Source: Algoriphagus aquaeductus
Lineage (GTDB): Bacteria > Bacteroidota > Bacteroidia > Cytophagales > Cyclobacteriaceae
Reading direction: 5' to 3'
Length of the DNA: 64,000 nt
Assembly (NCBI RefSeq): GCF_003253485.1
Contig: NZ_QKTX01000017.1
Span: forward strand, 1-64,000
In this document: one piece after another, positions 44,394 through 53,888 of the stretch
How the letters are laid out: each line of letters begins with the position of its first letter
Numbering within the stretch: the first letter of the stretch is position 1
The notes under the pieces: generated by a model
Databases searched by the model: none
What the model saw: the letters and a program-made list of their open reading frames with translations, nothing else
Told to the model about the DNA's origin: nothing
Translations under genes and position numbers: made by a program

Positions 44394-45545
44394 TCAATAC
44401 AGTTTGATTTGGGCATTGATCCATCGCTCCGGGATTTCTCCTTTTTGAGCCAGTTGATAATCCGCATAGCTGCACGAAACTGTACTCACCCGGTCAAATC
44501 GATCTGTTTCATTATGCGGGATTTCCATCCACCACTTGCCGCTTCGCTTACTCTTATAAAAAACGAGGGTATTGGGCTTGGTATCCAAGGACACGGTGTA
44601 TTTGATGTAATCGGCACTTTTGAACGACAAGCTATCTTTTCTACTGTAAAATCCTTCAATAAAGTACCAAATCATCACGGCGGCCACTTTGGCTGTCTTA
44701 TTATGGGCATCGTCGAAATAGGGATCATATCCATAAATTCCAAACGAACTCAGTTTTTCATTCGTACCTGCAAACCAACAGATCTGACAGGCTTCCTCTC
44801 CGGTAAGTCCAAAGGGCTGAGCATCCACCGCCCCGGGAGCTACCGAGGATTGGATAGCGCTCAAGTCTATACTCATCAGATCCGCATCCCGGATCAGGGG
44901 CTCAGTTTCCTTAAAATTATCACGGATTTGTCCCAATCTCACATGATCAAAATACAGCTTCTCCATCACATTGACCAAGGTTGGATCCACCAAAAAACTC
45001 TGATACGCCAAATGGGTATAGGAAAACAGAAAGTTTGGCTGATGCAAAACGATCTCCTGCGTATGCCGATCACTCTCAGGACCTGATTCTTCCATATCTA
45101 TTTTGGCGTCCACCGTCACCATCGTGACGAGCTTCTTCATTTTTTGATAGGATAGGTATTGTCCGTAATCCAAGTCATGCGAACCTCCAAAAAAAACCGG
45201 AAGGACCTGATGCTTCATCAAATACTCGCCAACCTGACGGATCTTTTGATAGGTGTCATTCAAGCTGTCCCCCGAAATCAAATCTCCCAAGTCTGCGACT
45301 TTATTGGTAACCATCCCCTTCTTCAGTTCATAGAGTTTCTCTCTGATTTCTGAACTCCCCCTTTCCATGCTTTCGGCATGTCTCGAGCCACGGCATTCTT
45401 TCAGACCGACCAATGCGATTTGCACGTCGTTTAAGTCGGGGAAGGTCTCCTGATGGATGGTAATCTGACTGAAAAAGGAATTCTCCGGATATGCTTTTTC
45501 GGAAAGGAATTTGGCGACAGGGTCAAAAAAGGTTTGAAGATTCAT
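44394..45545 (-). CDS. arginase/formimidoylglutamase family protein with altered metal site
   Basis: 383 aa from the ATG at 45545. The arginase-fold motifs are recognisable but changed: GGSHDLDYG keeps one His ligand; VDAKIDMEE has Lys where the canonical DxHxD has His; SIDLSAIQSS has Ser where SxDxD has the second Asp. Two of the usual six manganese ligands are therefore missing. Similar sequences are annotated as formimidoylglutamase in Bacteroidota. Catalysis is doubtful. It stands apart from murK by about 100 bases. Confidence 0.75.
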   Translation of the reverse strand: MNLQTFFDPVAKFLSEKAYPENSFFSQITIHQETFPDLNDVQIALVGLKECRGSRHAESMERGSSEIREKLYELKKGMVTNKVADLGDLISGDSLNDTYQKIRQVGEYLMKHQVLPVFFGGSHDLDYGQYLSYQKMKKLVTMVTVDAKIDMEESGPESDRHTQEIVLHQPNFLFSYTHLAYQSFLVDPTLVNVMEKLYFDHVRLGQIRDNFKETEPLIRDADLMSIDLSAIQSSVAPGAVDAQPFGLTGEEACQICWFAGTNEKLSSFGIYGYDPYFDDAHNKTAKVAAVMIWYFIEGFYSRKDSLSFKSADYIKYTVSLDTKPNTLVFYKSKRSGKWWMEIPHNETDRFDRVSTVSCSYADYQLAQKGEIPERWINAQIKLY

Positions 45546-45759
45546 AGTGGGTAGTTGAGGAATTAAAAATAAACAAATCTGATCATACGCAATTCTGCCT
45601 TTTGACGAATATTCGGCTGATTTTGTCATGGAGGGCTGAATTCGGTTAGTAAAACCGACAGGGGAAGAATCTAAGATTTGGCCTAAGTTTCAAACTAGAC
45701 CTTAATCCAGATAGCCGTTAAAACTCCTTTAATCCTTTTAAACAAAAATGGCCCTAAAC

Positions 45760-45788
45760 AAAAAATCCCGCCGAGGCAGGATTTTTTG
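45760..45788 (-). terminator. terminator of nqrF
   Basis: On the minus strand, AAAATCCTGC / GCGGGATTTT, with a G-U pair, followed by T residues, located 7 bases beyond the nqrF stop. Confidence 0.8.
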
Positions 45789-45794
45789 TTTTCA

Positions 45795-47099
45795 TTAACC
45801 ACCGAAGTCGTCAAATCGGATATTCTCTTTGGGTATCCCCATGTCATCAAGAAGTTTCAACACGGCCGCATTCATCAATGGAGGGCCGCACAGGTAATAT
45901 TCTACTTCATCCGGCTCAGGGTGATTTTTCAAGTAATTGTCGTACAACACTTGGTGAATGAATCCTACATAACCATCAGCTTCTCTGTCGTCAAGGGATT
46001 TTTTGATTTTCCAGTTATCTTCAGGAAGCGGTTCAGAAAGTCCGATGTGGAAATTGAAGTTTGGAAATTCTTTCTCGATTTCACGGAAATGAGGCACGTA
46101 GAAAAGTTCTTTTTTAGAACGACCACCATACCAGTAAGATACTTTTCTGTGGGTCTTCTCCGTATGGAACAGGTGGAAAATCTGAGCTCGCAATGGAGCC
46201 ATACCTGCACCCCCACCGATATAGACCATTTCTCTTTCGGTAGGATTGATATGGAATTCACCGTACGGACCGGAGATGGTCACTTTATCCCCTTGCTTTC
46301 TGGAAAACACATACGAAGAACAAACGCCCGGATTTACATCCATCCAACGGTTGTTGGCTCTATCCCATGGTGGAGTTGCGATACGGATAGTAAGCATGAC
46401 GATATTGCCTTCTGCAGGGTGGTTGGCCATAGAGTAAGCTCTGAAGAGCGGTTCGTCATTTTTCATGACCAAGCTCCACAAGCCGAATTTATCCCAATCG
46501 CTTTTGTAGACATCAGCTGGGTGACCCAACTCCGGATGAGGCGTAATGTCCATATCCTTGAAGTTCACCGTGATGGCAGGCACGTCAATCTGAATATAAC
46601 CTCCTGCTTCAAAGTGGAGCGTTTCGCCTTCAGGCAGTTTTACCTTAAATTCTTTAATAAAGGTGGAAACGTTGTAGTTGGAAATTACTTCGCATTCCCA
46701 CTTTTTGATACCAAAAATTTCTTCAGGTACCCGGATTTTCATATCCTGCTTCACTTTCACCTGACAGGCGAGACGAACTTTGCCTTGCTGCTCTGCACGG
46801 CTCAAGTGCCCCACTTCGGTAGGCAGGACATCTCCTCCACCTTCTTCGACCACACACTTGCACATCGCGCAAGTACCCCCTCCACCGCAGGCAGAAGGAA
46901 GGAAAATCTTCTGATTGCCAAGGGTAGAAAGCAAGCTTGTACCCGCTGAGGCAACAATCGGATTACCTTCATCAACATTGATGACAATCTTCACATCCCC
47001 TGAGTTGACCAGTTTGGACTGAGCAAACAAGAGGATAAGTACCAGTAGCAGGATAATCACCGTGAATGCTACAATGGACGTAATAATTACAGAACCCAT
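45795..47099 (-). CDS. nqrF: Na+-translocating NADH:quinone reductase subunit F (NqrF)
   Basis: 434 aa. An N-terminal transmembrane helix (about 5-26) is followed by a 2Fe-2S ferredoxin domain ([14 protein letters not shown], later LACQV), an FAD domain ([16 protein letters not shown]) and an NADH domain ([14 protein letters not shown]), ending FDDFGG, as in NqrF. It takes electrons from NADH. The other subunits A-E are not in this window, so nqrF appears separate. Its own promoter and terminator are visible. Confidence 0.93.
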   Translation of the reverse strand: MGSVIITSIVAFTVIILLLVLILLFAQSKLVNSGDVKIVINVDEGNPIVASAGTSLLSTLGNQKIFLPSACGGGGTCAMCKCVVEEGGGDVLPTEVGHLSRAEQQGKVRLACQVKVKQDMKIRVPEEIFGIKKWECEVISNYNVSTFIKEFKVKLPEGETLHFEAGGYIQIDVPAITVNFKDMDITPHPELGHPADVYKSDWDKFGLWSLVMKNDEPLFRAYSMANHPAEGNIVMLTIRIATPPWDRANNRWMDVNPGVCSSYVFSRKQGDKVTISGPYGEFHINPTEREMVYIGGGAGMAPLRAQIFHLFHTEKTHRKVSYWYGGRSKKELFYVPHFREIEKEFPNFNFHIGLSEPLPEDNWKIKKSLDDREADGYVGFIHQVLYDNYLKNHPEPDEVEYYLCGPPLMNAAVLKLLDDMGIPKENIRFDDFGG

Positions 47100-47148
47100 G
47101 AAATTTTGGTTTTACTTTTTCGTAGGAATTTGCCCCTTTTTGGGAGCA

Positions 47149-47182
47149 CAAATATATTTATTAATCCATAATACAGGCCAAA
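47149..47182 (-). promoter_or_regulatory. promoter of nqrF
   Basis: TATATTTG (47149-47156) with TTTG at 47179-47182, 22 bases apart, matching the Bacteroidota consensus. The leader is about 45 bases. Confidence 0.65.
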
Positions 47183-47234
47183 AATGCATTCAAATTTGGC
47201 TTGAATTACAGTGGGATTTTGATGAGATAACTGA

Positions 47235-48077
47235 TTAATTGTTCAGGAGGTTTAGCAAAGTGGTCAATCTTGATTTCAACTGTCTGCGATCGATGATGAA
47301 ATCAAGAAATCCGTGTTCCAAAACAAATTCCGAACTCTGAAAGCCTTTTGGCAAATCCTTACCGATCGTCTCTCTGATCACTCTTGGTCCGGCAAAACCA
47401 ATCAATGCCCCCGGTTCAGCAATATTGAAATCTCCCAACATCGCATACGAAGCGGTCACACCTCCTGTGGTCGGATCAGTCAGAAGAGAAATGTAAGGGA
47501 TGCTTGCTTGATCCAACAAAGCAAGCTTGGCAGAGGTCTTCGCCATTTGCATCAAAGAAAAACCAGCTTCCATCATTCGTGCACCGCCTGACTTGGAAAT
47601 CATCAAGAAGGGAATTTTGTGCTTCAACGAATGATCAATCGCCCTTGCGATTTTTTCACCGACCACAGATCCCATAGACCCCCCGATAAAGTTGAAGTCC
47701 ATACAGGCTACAACCAAATCCAACCCGTTCATTTTACCATAAGCGGTCCTCACCGCATCATTGAGTTCAGCCTTTTTGATGGTAGCTTCGATCCTGGAGG
47801 AATAGGGTTTGGTATCGACGAACTTTAGCGGGTCACCGGACTTCATTTCCGGGTCGAGTTCGGTAAATTTATTGTTGTCAAAAAGTATTTCGAAGTATTC
47901 TTTGGAGCCGATTTTCACATGAAAATCGTCATCCGGGCAGACGTAGGCATTGTTCTTCAATTCCCTTGTGTGAATGATATTGCCGTTGGGAGTTTTAAAC
48001 CAAAGCCCGTCGGGAGCATCTTTCTTTTCCGCAGTGGAAGTTTTAATGCCTTTGTCAGTTCTTTTAAACCAAGCCAT
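47235..48077 (-). CDS. accD: acetyl-CoA carboxylase carboxyltransferase subunit beta (AccD)
   Basis: 280 aa. [40 protein letters not shown] and [20 protein letters not shown] are hallmark AccD blocks (each region shown in part). AccD carries out the carboxyl transfer to acetyl-CoA with AccA. The N-terminal zinc finger cysteines are absent (KTPNGN and VCPDDDFH where E. coli has CDSC and CPKC), a known pattern in bacteroidete AccD. accA is not next to it. Confidence 0.93.
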   Translation of the reverse strand: MAWFKRTDKGIKTSTAEKKDAPDGLWFKTPNGNIIHTRELKNNAYVCPDDDFHVKIGSKEYFEILFDNNKFTELDPEMKSGDPLKFVDTKPYSSRIEATIKKAELNDAVRTAYGKMNGLDLVVACMDFNFIGGSMGSVVGEKIARAIDHSLKHKIPFLMISKSGGARMMEAGFSLMQMAKTSAKLALLDQASIPYISLLTDPTTGGVTASYAMLGDFNIAEPGALIGFAGPRVIRETIGKDLPKGFQSSEFVLEHGFLDFIIDRRQLKSRLTTLLNLLNN

Positions 48078-48116
48078 AAAGATAATTTAGGTTGTTTTTT
48101 GACAAGTCAAAGGTCA

Positions 48117-48124
48117 CAAATTTA
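48117..48124 (-). promoter_or_regulatory. putative -7 promoter motif of accD
   Basis: TAAATTTG on the minus strand lies 39 bases ahead of the accD start. No well-spaced -33 is seen. Confidence 0.45.
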
Positions 48125-48289
48125 GACCTAATCTCCAGTAATTAAAATTTTATTCTCCTCGGGATAAATATTAGCCCTGTTATCCCTGCATTAAAAATCA
48201 CTTTTTAAGCCGGCCGATTTTACATTATTTTGAGATCCTTTTGAAAATTGAATTTTCAAGTTGCCCATCCTCGCCTATACCAAATAACC

Positions 48290-49921
48290 ATGAGCTTATC
48301 CCTTCTCCTTCTGATTTCCGCTGTAATTCTTTTTCTGGCCTACCGGCTCTATGGTAATTTTGTTTATAAAAAATTTGGGTTGGATGATTCCAGAAAAGCA
48401 CCTTCCCATACGCATCGGGATGGGGTGGATTATGAACCCAGCAAGCCGATTGTGGTCTTGGGCCACCACTTTGCCTCGATAGCAGGCGCAGGTCCCATCG
48501 TCGGGCCCATCATTGCGGTAACTTTTGGTTGGATTCCTGCCGTGATTTGGATACTGGCAGGGGGAATATTCTTTGGAGCTGTTCATGATTTGGGAAGTAT
48601 GGCGGCCTCCCTGCGTACCGAGGGGAAATCGATCGGAGTCATCATCCGAAACCAAATCGGAGCAAAAGGAAAGCAGCTTTTTGTTTTGTTTAGCTTCTCT
48701 ACCTTGATTCTGGTAATAGGTGTATTTGCGGATATCATCGCCAAAACATTTGTCTCCAATCCCGGAGTTGCCTCAGCCTCGATCTTTTTTATTTTTCTGG
48801 CAGTAGCCTTTGGCTTTGTCAATCGAATGGTAGGCAACAGAAATATTGCTTTCATTTTGGTGACTGTGGTCGGCGTGATTCTGATGTACTACTTCGTCTA
48901 TTTAGGCACCCAACTTCCCTTTGTTTTGGATTACAAAATTTGGATTTTGGGCCTTTTGGCCTATGCTTTCCTGGCTTCTGTGACTCCGGTTTCGCTTTTG
49001 CTTCAGCCCAGAGATTACCTCAACAGTTATCTTTTGTATGGGATGATGATCGCCGCGGTCGCCGGTGTGCTAGTGGCCAATCCTCAAATCGAAATGGACA
49101 CCCGCGTCGTGGCAAGCAGTGAAAGTCTGGGATATGTTTTTCCGGTTTTATTTGTAACCATTGCCTGTGGGGCAATTTCGGGCTTTCATTCTCTTGTGGC
49201 CTCCGGTACCACTTCCAAGCAACTGGATAAAGAAAGTGATGCGAAAATCGTGGGGTTTGGAGGGATGCTGATTGAATCATTCCTAGCCATCATTTCTGTG
49301 GGGGCTGTGATTGTCTTATCCAGAACAGAATATGTCGAGCGACTTGGGGCAGAGGGCCCTGTGGCATTATTTTCCACCGGTTTGGGAGGAATGATAGCTA
49401 CCTTGGGAATTTCGGAAACCTTTGCGGTAGGTTTTGTCGCGCTCACGGTTTCGGCATTTGCGCTGACCACTTTAGACACGTGTACAAGATTGGCCAGATT
49501 TACTCTGCAGGAATATTTTGAGGATATGCCACAACCGGCGGCCCAGGTGTTGGCAAAAAACCGCTACCTGTCCACATTCGTCGTAGTGATCCTCTCTATC
49601 TTGCTCCTAGCCTCAGGAGAATTTTCCACCCTATGGCCCATTTTCGGTTCGGCCAATCAGCTTTTAGCTGCTTTGGCTTTACTGACCATCGCGGTTTGGC
49701 TCATTAAGAAAAATATCCCTGCCACGTTTGTCACCATCCCCATGTTCTTCATGTTTACGGTGACTTTGGCTTCTTTGGGGCTTTTTGCCTGGAAAAATTA
49801 TCAGGAGAAAGGCTATGTCCTGGCAGTGATTGCAGCCCTGCTTTTTGTCTTGGCAATTTCTTTAATTTTTCTTGCCTTCAAGAGTTTGAAAAAGGAAGTT
49901 AAGGAGCCTGCAAAAGTCTAG
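48290..49921 (+). CDS. cstA: carbon starvation protein CstA-like transporter
   Basis: 543 aa from the ATG at 48290. Multi-helix inner-membrane transporter with CstA motifs HFASIAGAGPIVGPIIA, GGIFFGAVHDLGSM and GAISGFHSLVASGTTSKQL. CstA takes up peptides or pyruvate. It is shorter than E. coli CstA (about 700 aa) as expected for this clade. Its stop shares a CTAG with the stop of the convergent DUF3179 gene. Confidence 0.92.
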   Translation: MSLSLLLLISAVILFLAYRLYGNFVYKKFGLDDSRKAPSHTHRDGVDYEPSKPIVVLGHHFASIAGAGPIVGPIIAVTFGWIPAVIWILAGGIFFGAVHDLGSMAASLRTEGKSIGVIIRNQIGAKGKQLFVLFSFSTLILVIGVFADIIAKTFVSNPGVASASIFFIFLAVAFGFVNRMVGNRNIAFILVTVVGVILMYYFVYLGTQLPFVLDYKIWILGLLAYAFLASVTPVSLLLQPRDYLNSYLLYGMMIAAVAGVLVANPQIEMDTRVVASSESLGYVFPVLFVTIACGAISGFHSLVASGTTSKQLDKESDAKIVGFGGMLIESFLAIISVGAVIVLSRTEYVERLGAEGPVALFSTGLGGMIATLGISETFAVGFVALTVSAFALTTLDTCTRLARFTLQEYFEDMPQPAAQVLAKNRYLSTFVVVILSILLLASGEFSTLWPIFGSANQLLAALALLTIAVWLIKKNIPATFVTIPMFFMFTVTLASLGLFAWKNYQEKGYVLAVIAALLFVLAISLIFLAFKSLKKEVKEPAKV

Positions 49922-51078
49922 AGAGGTTTTGGATTAGGCCCTTCAGTTCCAGGTCTGAAAGTCCTCCAGCTGTGCCAAAATTCCTGGTAGGCTTTGAGGC
50001 GTTTCAGATCTGTTAGAGTTGGGTTCAGTGATTTTCCCGTAAAGGAATAGGCCGCTGAATCCAGGTAAAGGGTGTCACCAGTCCAGAGATGGGACTGGGT
50101 ATCCGAAGGAATTTCGAACACCACAAAGCTCTGGGTGTCTTTATTCAAGAGAATCAAAATATCTTGGCTGCCTACCCGATCCCGGATGGATTCTTTTTCC
50201 AGAAGCAGGTTCCAGTCATAGGCTTTGGCACCTTTCTCCAGATCCACGCCGACCACCCAGGACTTTTCATTCCAGGAAAAGGGGTCTGTACCGGTGAGTT
50301 TGCTTTCGCTTTTCCCCTTTTCAAATTTTCCAAGAGAATCGTACTTCGATAGGAAGTTTGGGTCTGCAGCCATGATTTTTCCGTTTGGATAAGCTTTGAA
50401 AAAAGCACCAGCCGTCAATTGGATGGATTCGATTTCCTCGAGTTTTTTCCCTTTTAACTCCCCGGTGATCGCTTCTCCGGTGGCCTGTTGCCACCAGCTG
50501 CCGGTCTCTGTATCCTCAAACATGGCATTGAAATGATCCATGCCTACCAATCGGAAATTCTCGGGTTTCCCATCCACAAATGGCGAAAACACTCTTCCGG
50601 TCCGACATACAGAACAATACGTGACCATCACCGGCTCTCTGGCCAGGGTATCTCTCACTTGGTGATGATAGACAATGTACCGGATGGGATAGGCCTTGGC
50701 TTCGTCCCCTTTTTCAATGGCAACGACCAGAGTACTGTCATTTTCATCAAAAGAGTCGCGGGCAAGGAACCTGAGTTCTCTGGGTTCTTGAAACATGGCA
50801 TCCGCTGCCATTTTGAAATTGAAGGCCCAAATCGCGGCCAAGGTTATTATCAAAGAAAGAGCAGGGACCCATCTCCTTTTCACGGAAACAGCAGGCACTA
50901 CTCTTGCTAAAATCACAACCCCTAAGGCTATCCTAAACACCCATCGGTACTGGTGCAGGAAATAGGCAAAATCAATGGAATCCCATTGCTGGCTGCCTGG
51001 GAAGGGCATGATGAAGTAAATCTTAAGAAATTGAAACAGCACCAACATGCCCAAACCCAGGTAAAACAGGTTTTTCAT
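49918..51078 (-). CDS. DUF3179 membrane protein
   Basis: 386 aa. About three N-terminal transmembrane helices (residues ~5-110) precede the DUF3179 domain: MVTYCSVCRTGRVFSPFVDG with a CxxC motif, and GSWWQQATGEAITGELKG. The domain's role is unknown; the CxxC could be redox-active or bind metal, which is inference. It lies downstream of the outer-membrane/PAP2 trio but a terminator-like hairpin separates them. Confidence 0.85.
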   Translation of the reverse strand: MKNLFYLGLGMLVLFQFLKIYFIMPFPGSQQWDSIDFAYFLHQYRWVFRIALGVVILARVVPAVSVKRRWVPALSLIITLAAIWAFNFKMAADAMFQEPRELRFLARDSFDENDSTLVVAIEKGDEAKAYPIRYIVYHHQVRDTLAREPVMVTYCSVCRTGRVFSPFVDGKPENFRLVGMDHFNAMFEDTETGSWWQQATGEAITGELKGKKLEEIESIQLTAGAFFKAYPNGKIMAADPNFLSKYDSLGKFEKGKSESKLTGTDPFSWNEKSWVVGVDLEKGAKAYDWNLLLEKESIRDRVGSQDILILLNKDTQSFVVFEIPSDTQSHLWTGDTLYLDSAAYSFTGKSLNPTLTDLKRLKAYQEFWHSWRTFRPGTEGPNPKPL

Positions 51079-51127
51079 AGGATGATTTTTTCAGTAGAAA
51101 ATGAAACAGGCCAAAGCCCAATTCCAA

Positions 51128-51150
51128 GGGAAGGTTAATCCAGCCTTCCC
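51128..51150. repeat. hairpin GGGAAGG / CCTTCCC
   Basis: Short inverted repeat with a 9-base loop in the gap between the DUF3179 and outer-membrane protein genes, beside the stronger hairpin at 51180. Confidence 0.4.
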
Positions 51151-51179
51151 ATGGGAATGGGCAGCTGTGGAAAAACAGG

Positions 51180-51207
51180 CAAGCCCGAATGTGTGAATCC
51201 GGGCTTG
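51180..51207 (-). terminator. terminator of the outer-membrane protein operon
   Basis: CAAGCCCG / CGGGCTTG hairpin 7 bases after the stop at 51214, followed on the minus strand by CCTGTTTTT. It should end the trio transcript before DUF3179. Confidence 0.75.
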
Positions 51208-51213
51208 TCGTCA

Positions 51214-52314
51214 TTAAAGTGAGTTAAATACAGCAGGTGCTTTTTTAGAAATTCTCCAAGCCACGCCAAAGTTGATCAGGTAATCGGCAAAGGCAGCATC
51301 CCCATGCCGTATATTTTCCGGAGTCGAATCGGCAATGTCGGTGAGGCTGCGGGTCCGGTTTCTGACTAAGGCTACCGGCACGTTGAGGGTCGCAGTGACA
51401 TTACCCAGCATGTAACTCACTCCCGGCTCGACCGAAATAACATATCCCGGACGACGGAAGCCATCACTTTCCCCGATCAAATCCCGAACAGGAACTCCTT
51501 CTACTCTACCTCCTAGCGAGAATCCCAATCCATGGATTTTTTTGACCCCATAGAAAAGACCTGCACGCAAGGCATATTGATCAGGAACGCTCATGATTCC
51601 CTCACTTGGTCTGGCTCGAAAGGTCTGGGTACCGTTGGTATTTCGGGGATTTAGCAAATAAAAGGCATTGTAATACCCGAAAAGGGAAGATTTGAATTCT
51701 TTGAGTCCTTGCGACTCGATAGTGATCCCAAATCCTCCGTCTCCCAATTGGATGCTTTGGTCGACCGGGCGAATCTGTGAAGTTCCATTCGGCCCGACAT
51801 TGTAAAAGGTGCTTTTGGCATTGTAGTTTCCGGTGGGCAGCTTAAATCCTAGTCCCAGTGCCAGATTGCCTTTAGCAGCTCTTTCGCCTGATAGAAGCCA
51901 ATATCCGGCCCCGAGTCTGACATCAGCCAATCCTCCCGAATAGGACATGTGCCGGGACTGTCGCCCATGTTCGTAAAGTGAGCTTCTTTCATTGTATGCA
52001 AAAGGCAAAGAAGCTAATACATACAATCTATCAGTCAATGCATAGCTGACGTTGAAATCTACGCCGTGAGACCAGTTGATCACTTCTGTCCCCTGCTCGA
52101 CCCGCTCTGGCTCTTCATGAGTACCGCGGAAATGTCTGAAGGATTTGAAGTAACGATAGTTGGTACTGAGATTCCAGTCACCTTTGGACTGAACATTAAG
52201 CTGACCGACCGCATTGCCGATTCCTGAAAATTGACGGATGGCTACGCAGCCTTGAGAATAAGAAATATGATGTCCTGCCAAGGCTAGAACCAAGGTAAAT
52301 AGTATTTTTTTCAT
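51214..52314 (-). CDS. putative outer-membrane beta-barrel protein
   Basis: 366 aa. A signal peptide (cleavage near ISYSQ) is followed by a barrel-like pattern of alternating strands: YALTDRLYVLASLPFAYNER, LALGLGFKLPTGNY, GLGFSLGGRVEGVP. It resembles the phenol-degradation MetA/transporter-like outer-membrane proteins. The substrate is unknown. It starts 19 bases after the PAP2 gene and ends at a terminator. Confidence 0.75.
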   Translation of the reverse strand: MKKILFTLVLALAGHHISYSQGCVAIRQFSGIGNAVGQLNVQSKGDWNLSTNYRYFKSFRHFRGTHEEPERVEQGTEVINWSHGVDFNVSYALTDRLYVLASLPFAYNERSSLYEHGRQSRHMSYSGGLADVRLGAGYWLLSGERAAKGNLALGLGFKLPTGNYNAKSTFYNVGPNGTSQIRPVDQSIQLGDGGFGITIESQGLKEFKSSLFGYYNAFYLLNPRNTNGTQTFRARPSEGIMSVPDQYALRAGLFYGVKKIHGLGFSLGGRVEGVPVRDLIGESDGFRRPGYVISVEPGVSYMLGNVTATLNVPVALVRNRTRSLTDIADSTPENIRHGDAAFADYLINFGVAWRISKKAPAVFNSL

Positions 52315-52333
52315 CGTGTTCTAAGGTTAAAGA

Positions 52334-53875
52334 TTAATCAATGCCGTCCAGTTTGGCTTTGGCGACGGAATAGGCCCCGACAGCTTTGCCCTGTTGCAAA
52401 CCTACCTCGGCATCAAAGCGATAATGGATTCCGCCATAAACTCTGGACATGGCTGCCTCCTCTGCCCATTTTCTGAACTGGGGAGCATCGGTGGGAAAGA
52501 AATGGGATAAAACTTCAGCTGCGGCAGAAGAAAAGGTACTGTGCCCCGAGGTATATGCCGGAAAATTGGGCGTACCCAAAATCGTCTTGAATCCGGGAAT
52601 AGTCTGGATAGGCCGAGGATAATGGTAGTAATATTTGGCATCCCAGCAGCTTATCCCTGCATCCACTATGGCCATATTCATAAAGGCAAATACTCTTGCT
52701 GTACGAACCGGGCTCAAGCGGTATTTCACGGTTTTTTCTTTTGCAAATCGGTTCCAATGCCCGGGAGGAGTGTAGGTATTCAACCCATCATTCCAAAAAT
52801 TGGCAATTCGACGCTGCTCAGTGGTAAGGTTAGCGGCAAATCTTTTGAGTTCTTCAGCATCTTTTTTAAATGCTTCGGATCCAGGAGCTGGAGGTGGCCC
52901 AGGCCGAACTGCTTCTACATTCGGAACGTTCCACATTCTCACCAATCCAAACAAAGGAGTCAAACCAACCGGTCTTTGAGGCGTTTCCTGATTTTCCCAA
53001 GTCCAGCCAAAGCGGACTTTTGCCGCATTCTTTATTGAATCTGACTTGGCTTTATTGGTTTGGGCATTACGCATTCCATCTGTCGAGGCCCGAGCCAAGG
53101 CTGTTTTGGCGACTTCGGCACCGATCAATTTTCCGGCTTCCACATCACTGCTCACATTAATCCCTGCCAAAATCAACGATTCCAAATGCTCTTGGGCCAT
53201 TTGGGCCAAGAATTCTTTCTCCAAGGGGAACATGGCCGTGAGAATTTCCCTTGAGGAAATTGCGATTACCGCTCCATCTGAAGGATAAGAATACAGTTTG
53301 TTGGCATCATAGGCAGACTTGATTTGAGGATCTAGCTCATAGGGAGCCTGCCGCTTAAACTTGTATTTGTAATGCCAGGCCATAATCAGTCCATCATACT
53401 GTGCCACACTCAAATACGCCAGCATTCTGCTCGTATAGGGTGGGTGAGCGTATGGAAACAAGGGGTATTTTCCAGGGTTGGCCGCATCAGGTGCAGGATA
53501 GGTTCCATCCGGATTGGGAGCTGGAATCAAATTGTATTTGGTCGCAAGCTCTAAGGCAATTTCGTTCCATCTCAATAGTGGATTGTTGGTCCAATAGTCG
53601 ACTGCTTCTTTCTGTTTGGAACTTATTTTGGAAATGTTCTCCTTGGCTTCCGTTAATTCCCTGTTCAACTCGGCCGATCCGGAGGCGGCTGGAGCAGGAA
53701 TGGTAAACTGCTCAGGGGATTGATGCATTACCAATCTCCATTGTCCTGCATTGGGATCGAGATCGGTAAATTCATAGCCTTGGTACTCAAAATGCGTGGG
53801 CAATTCCTCCATACAGGAGTTCAGAAGAACAACAGAGGATAGTAAACCAATAAGGAAGTAGAAATATTTTTTCAT
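52334..53875 (-). CDS. lipoprotein with PAP2 / vanadium-haloperoxidase-like domain
   Basis: 513 aa. The lipobox VLLNSC (Cys ~21) marks it as a lipoprotein. The C-terminal half carries the complete PAP2/vanadium motif set: KYYYHYPRP (K-x6-RP), YTSGHSTFS (SGH) and SRVYGGIHYRFD (SRxxxGxHxxxD). These bind phosphate or vanadate in acid phosphatases and vanadium haloperoxidases; length and helix-rich N-terminal half point to the haloperoxidase-like group. Haloperoxidase or phosphatase activity cannot be told from sequence. It lies between two outer-membrane protein genes, 13 and 19 bases away. Confidence 0.85.
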   Translation of the reverse strand: MKKYFYFLIGLLSSVVLLNSCMEELPTHFEYQGYEFTDLDPNAGQWRLVMHQSPEQFTIPAPAASGSAELNRELTEAKENISKISSKQKEAVDYWTNNPLLRWNEIALELATKYNLIPAPNPDGTYPAPDAANPGKYPLFPYAHPPYTSRMLAYLSVAQYDGLIMAWHYKYKFKRQAPYELDPQIKSAYDANKLYSYPSDGAVIAISSREILTAMFPLEKEFLAQMAQEHLESLILAGINVSSDVEAGKLIGAEVAKTALARASTDGMRNAQTNKAKSDSIKNAAKVRFGWTWENQETPQRPVGLTPLFGLVRMWNVPNVEAVRPGPPPAPGSEAFKKDAEELKRFAANLTTEQRRIANFWNDGLNTYTPPGHWNRFAKEKTVKYRLSPVRTARVFAFMNMAIVDAGISCWDAKYYYHYPRPIQTIPGFKTILGTPNFPAYTSGHSTFSSAAAEVLSHFFPTDAPQFRKWAEEAAMSRVYGGIHYRFDAEVGLQQGKAVGAYSVAKAKLDGID

Positions 53876-53888
53876 AGGAATAGTCGAA

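Noticed and set aside
45786..46949. 387-codon open frame on the plus strand opposite nqrF
   Set aside because: It lies entirely inside nqrF and has odd composition (His/Phe-rich, no domain). nqrF's motifs are unambiguous, so it is an antisense shadow.
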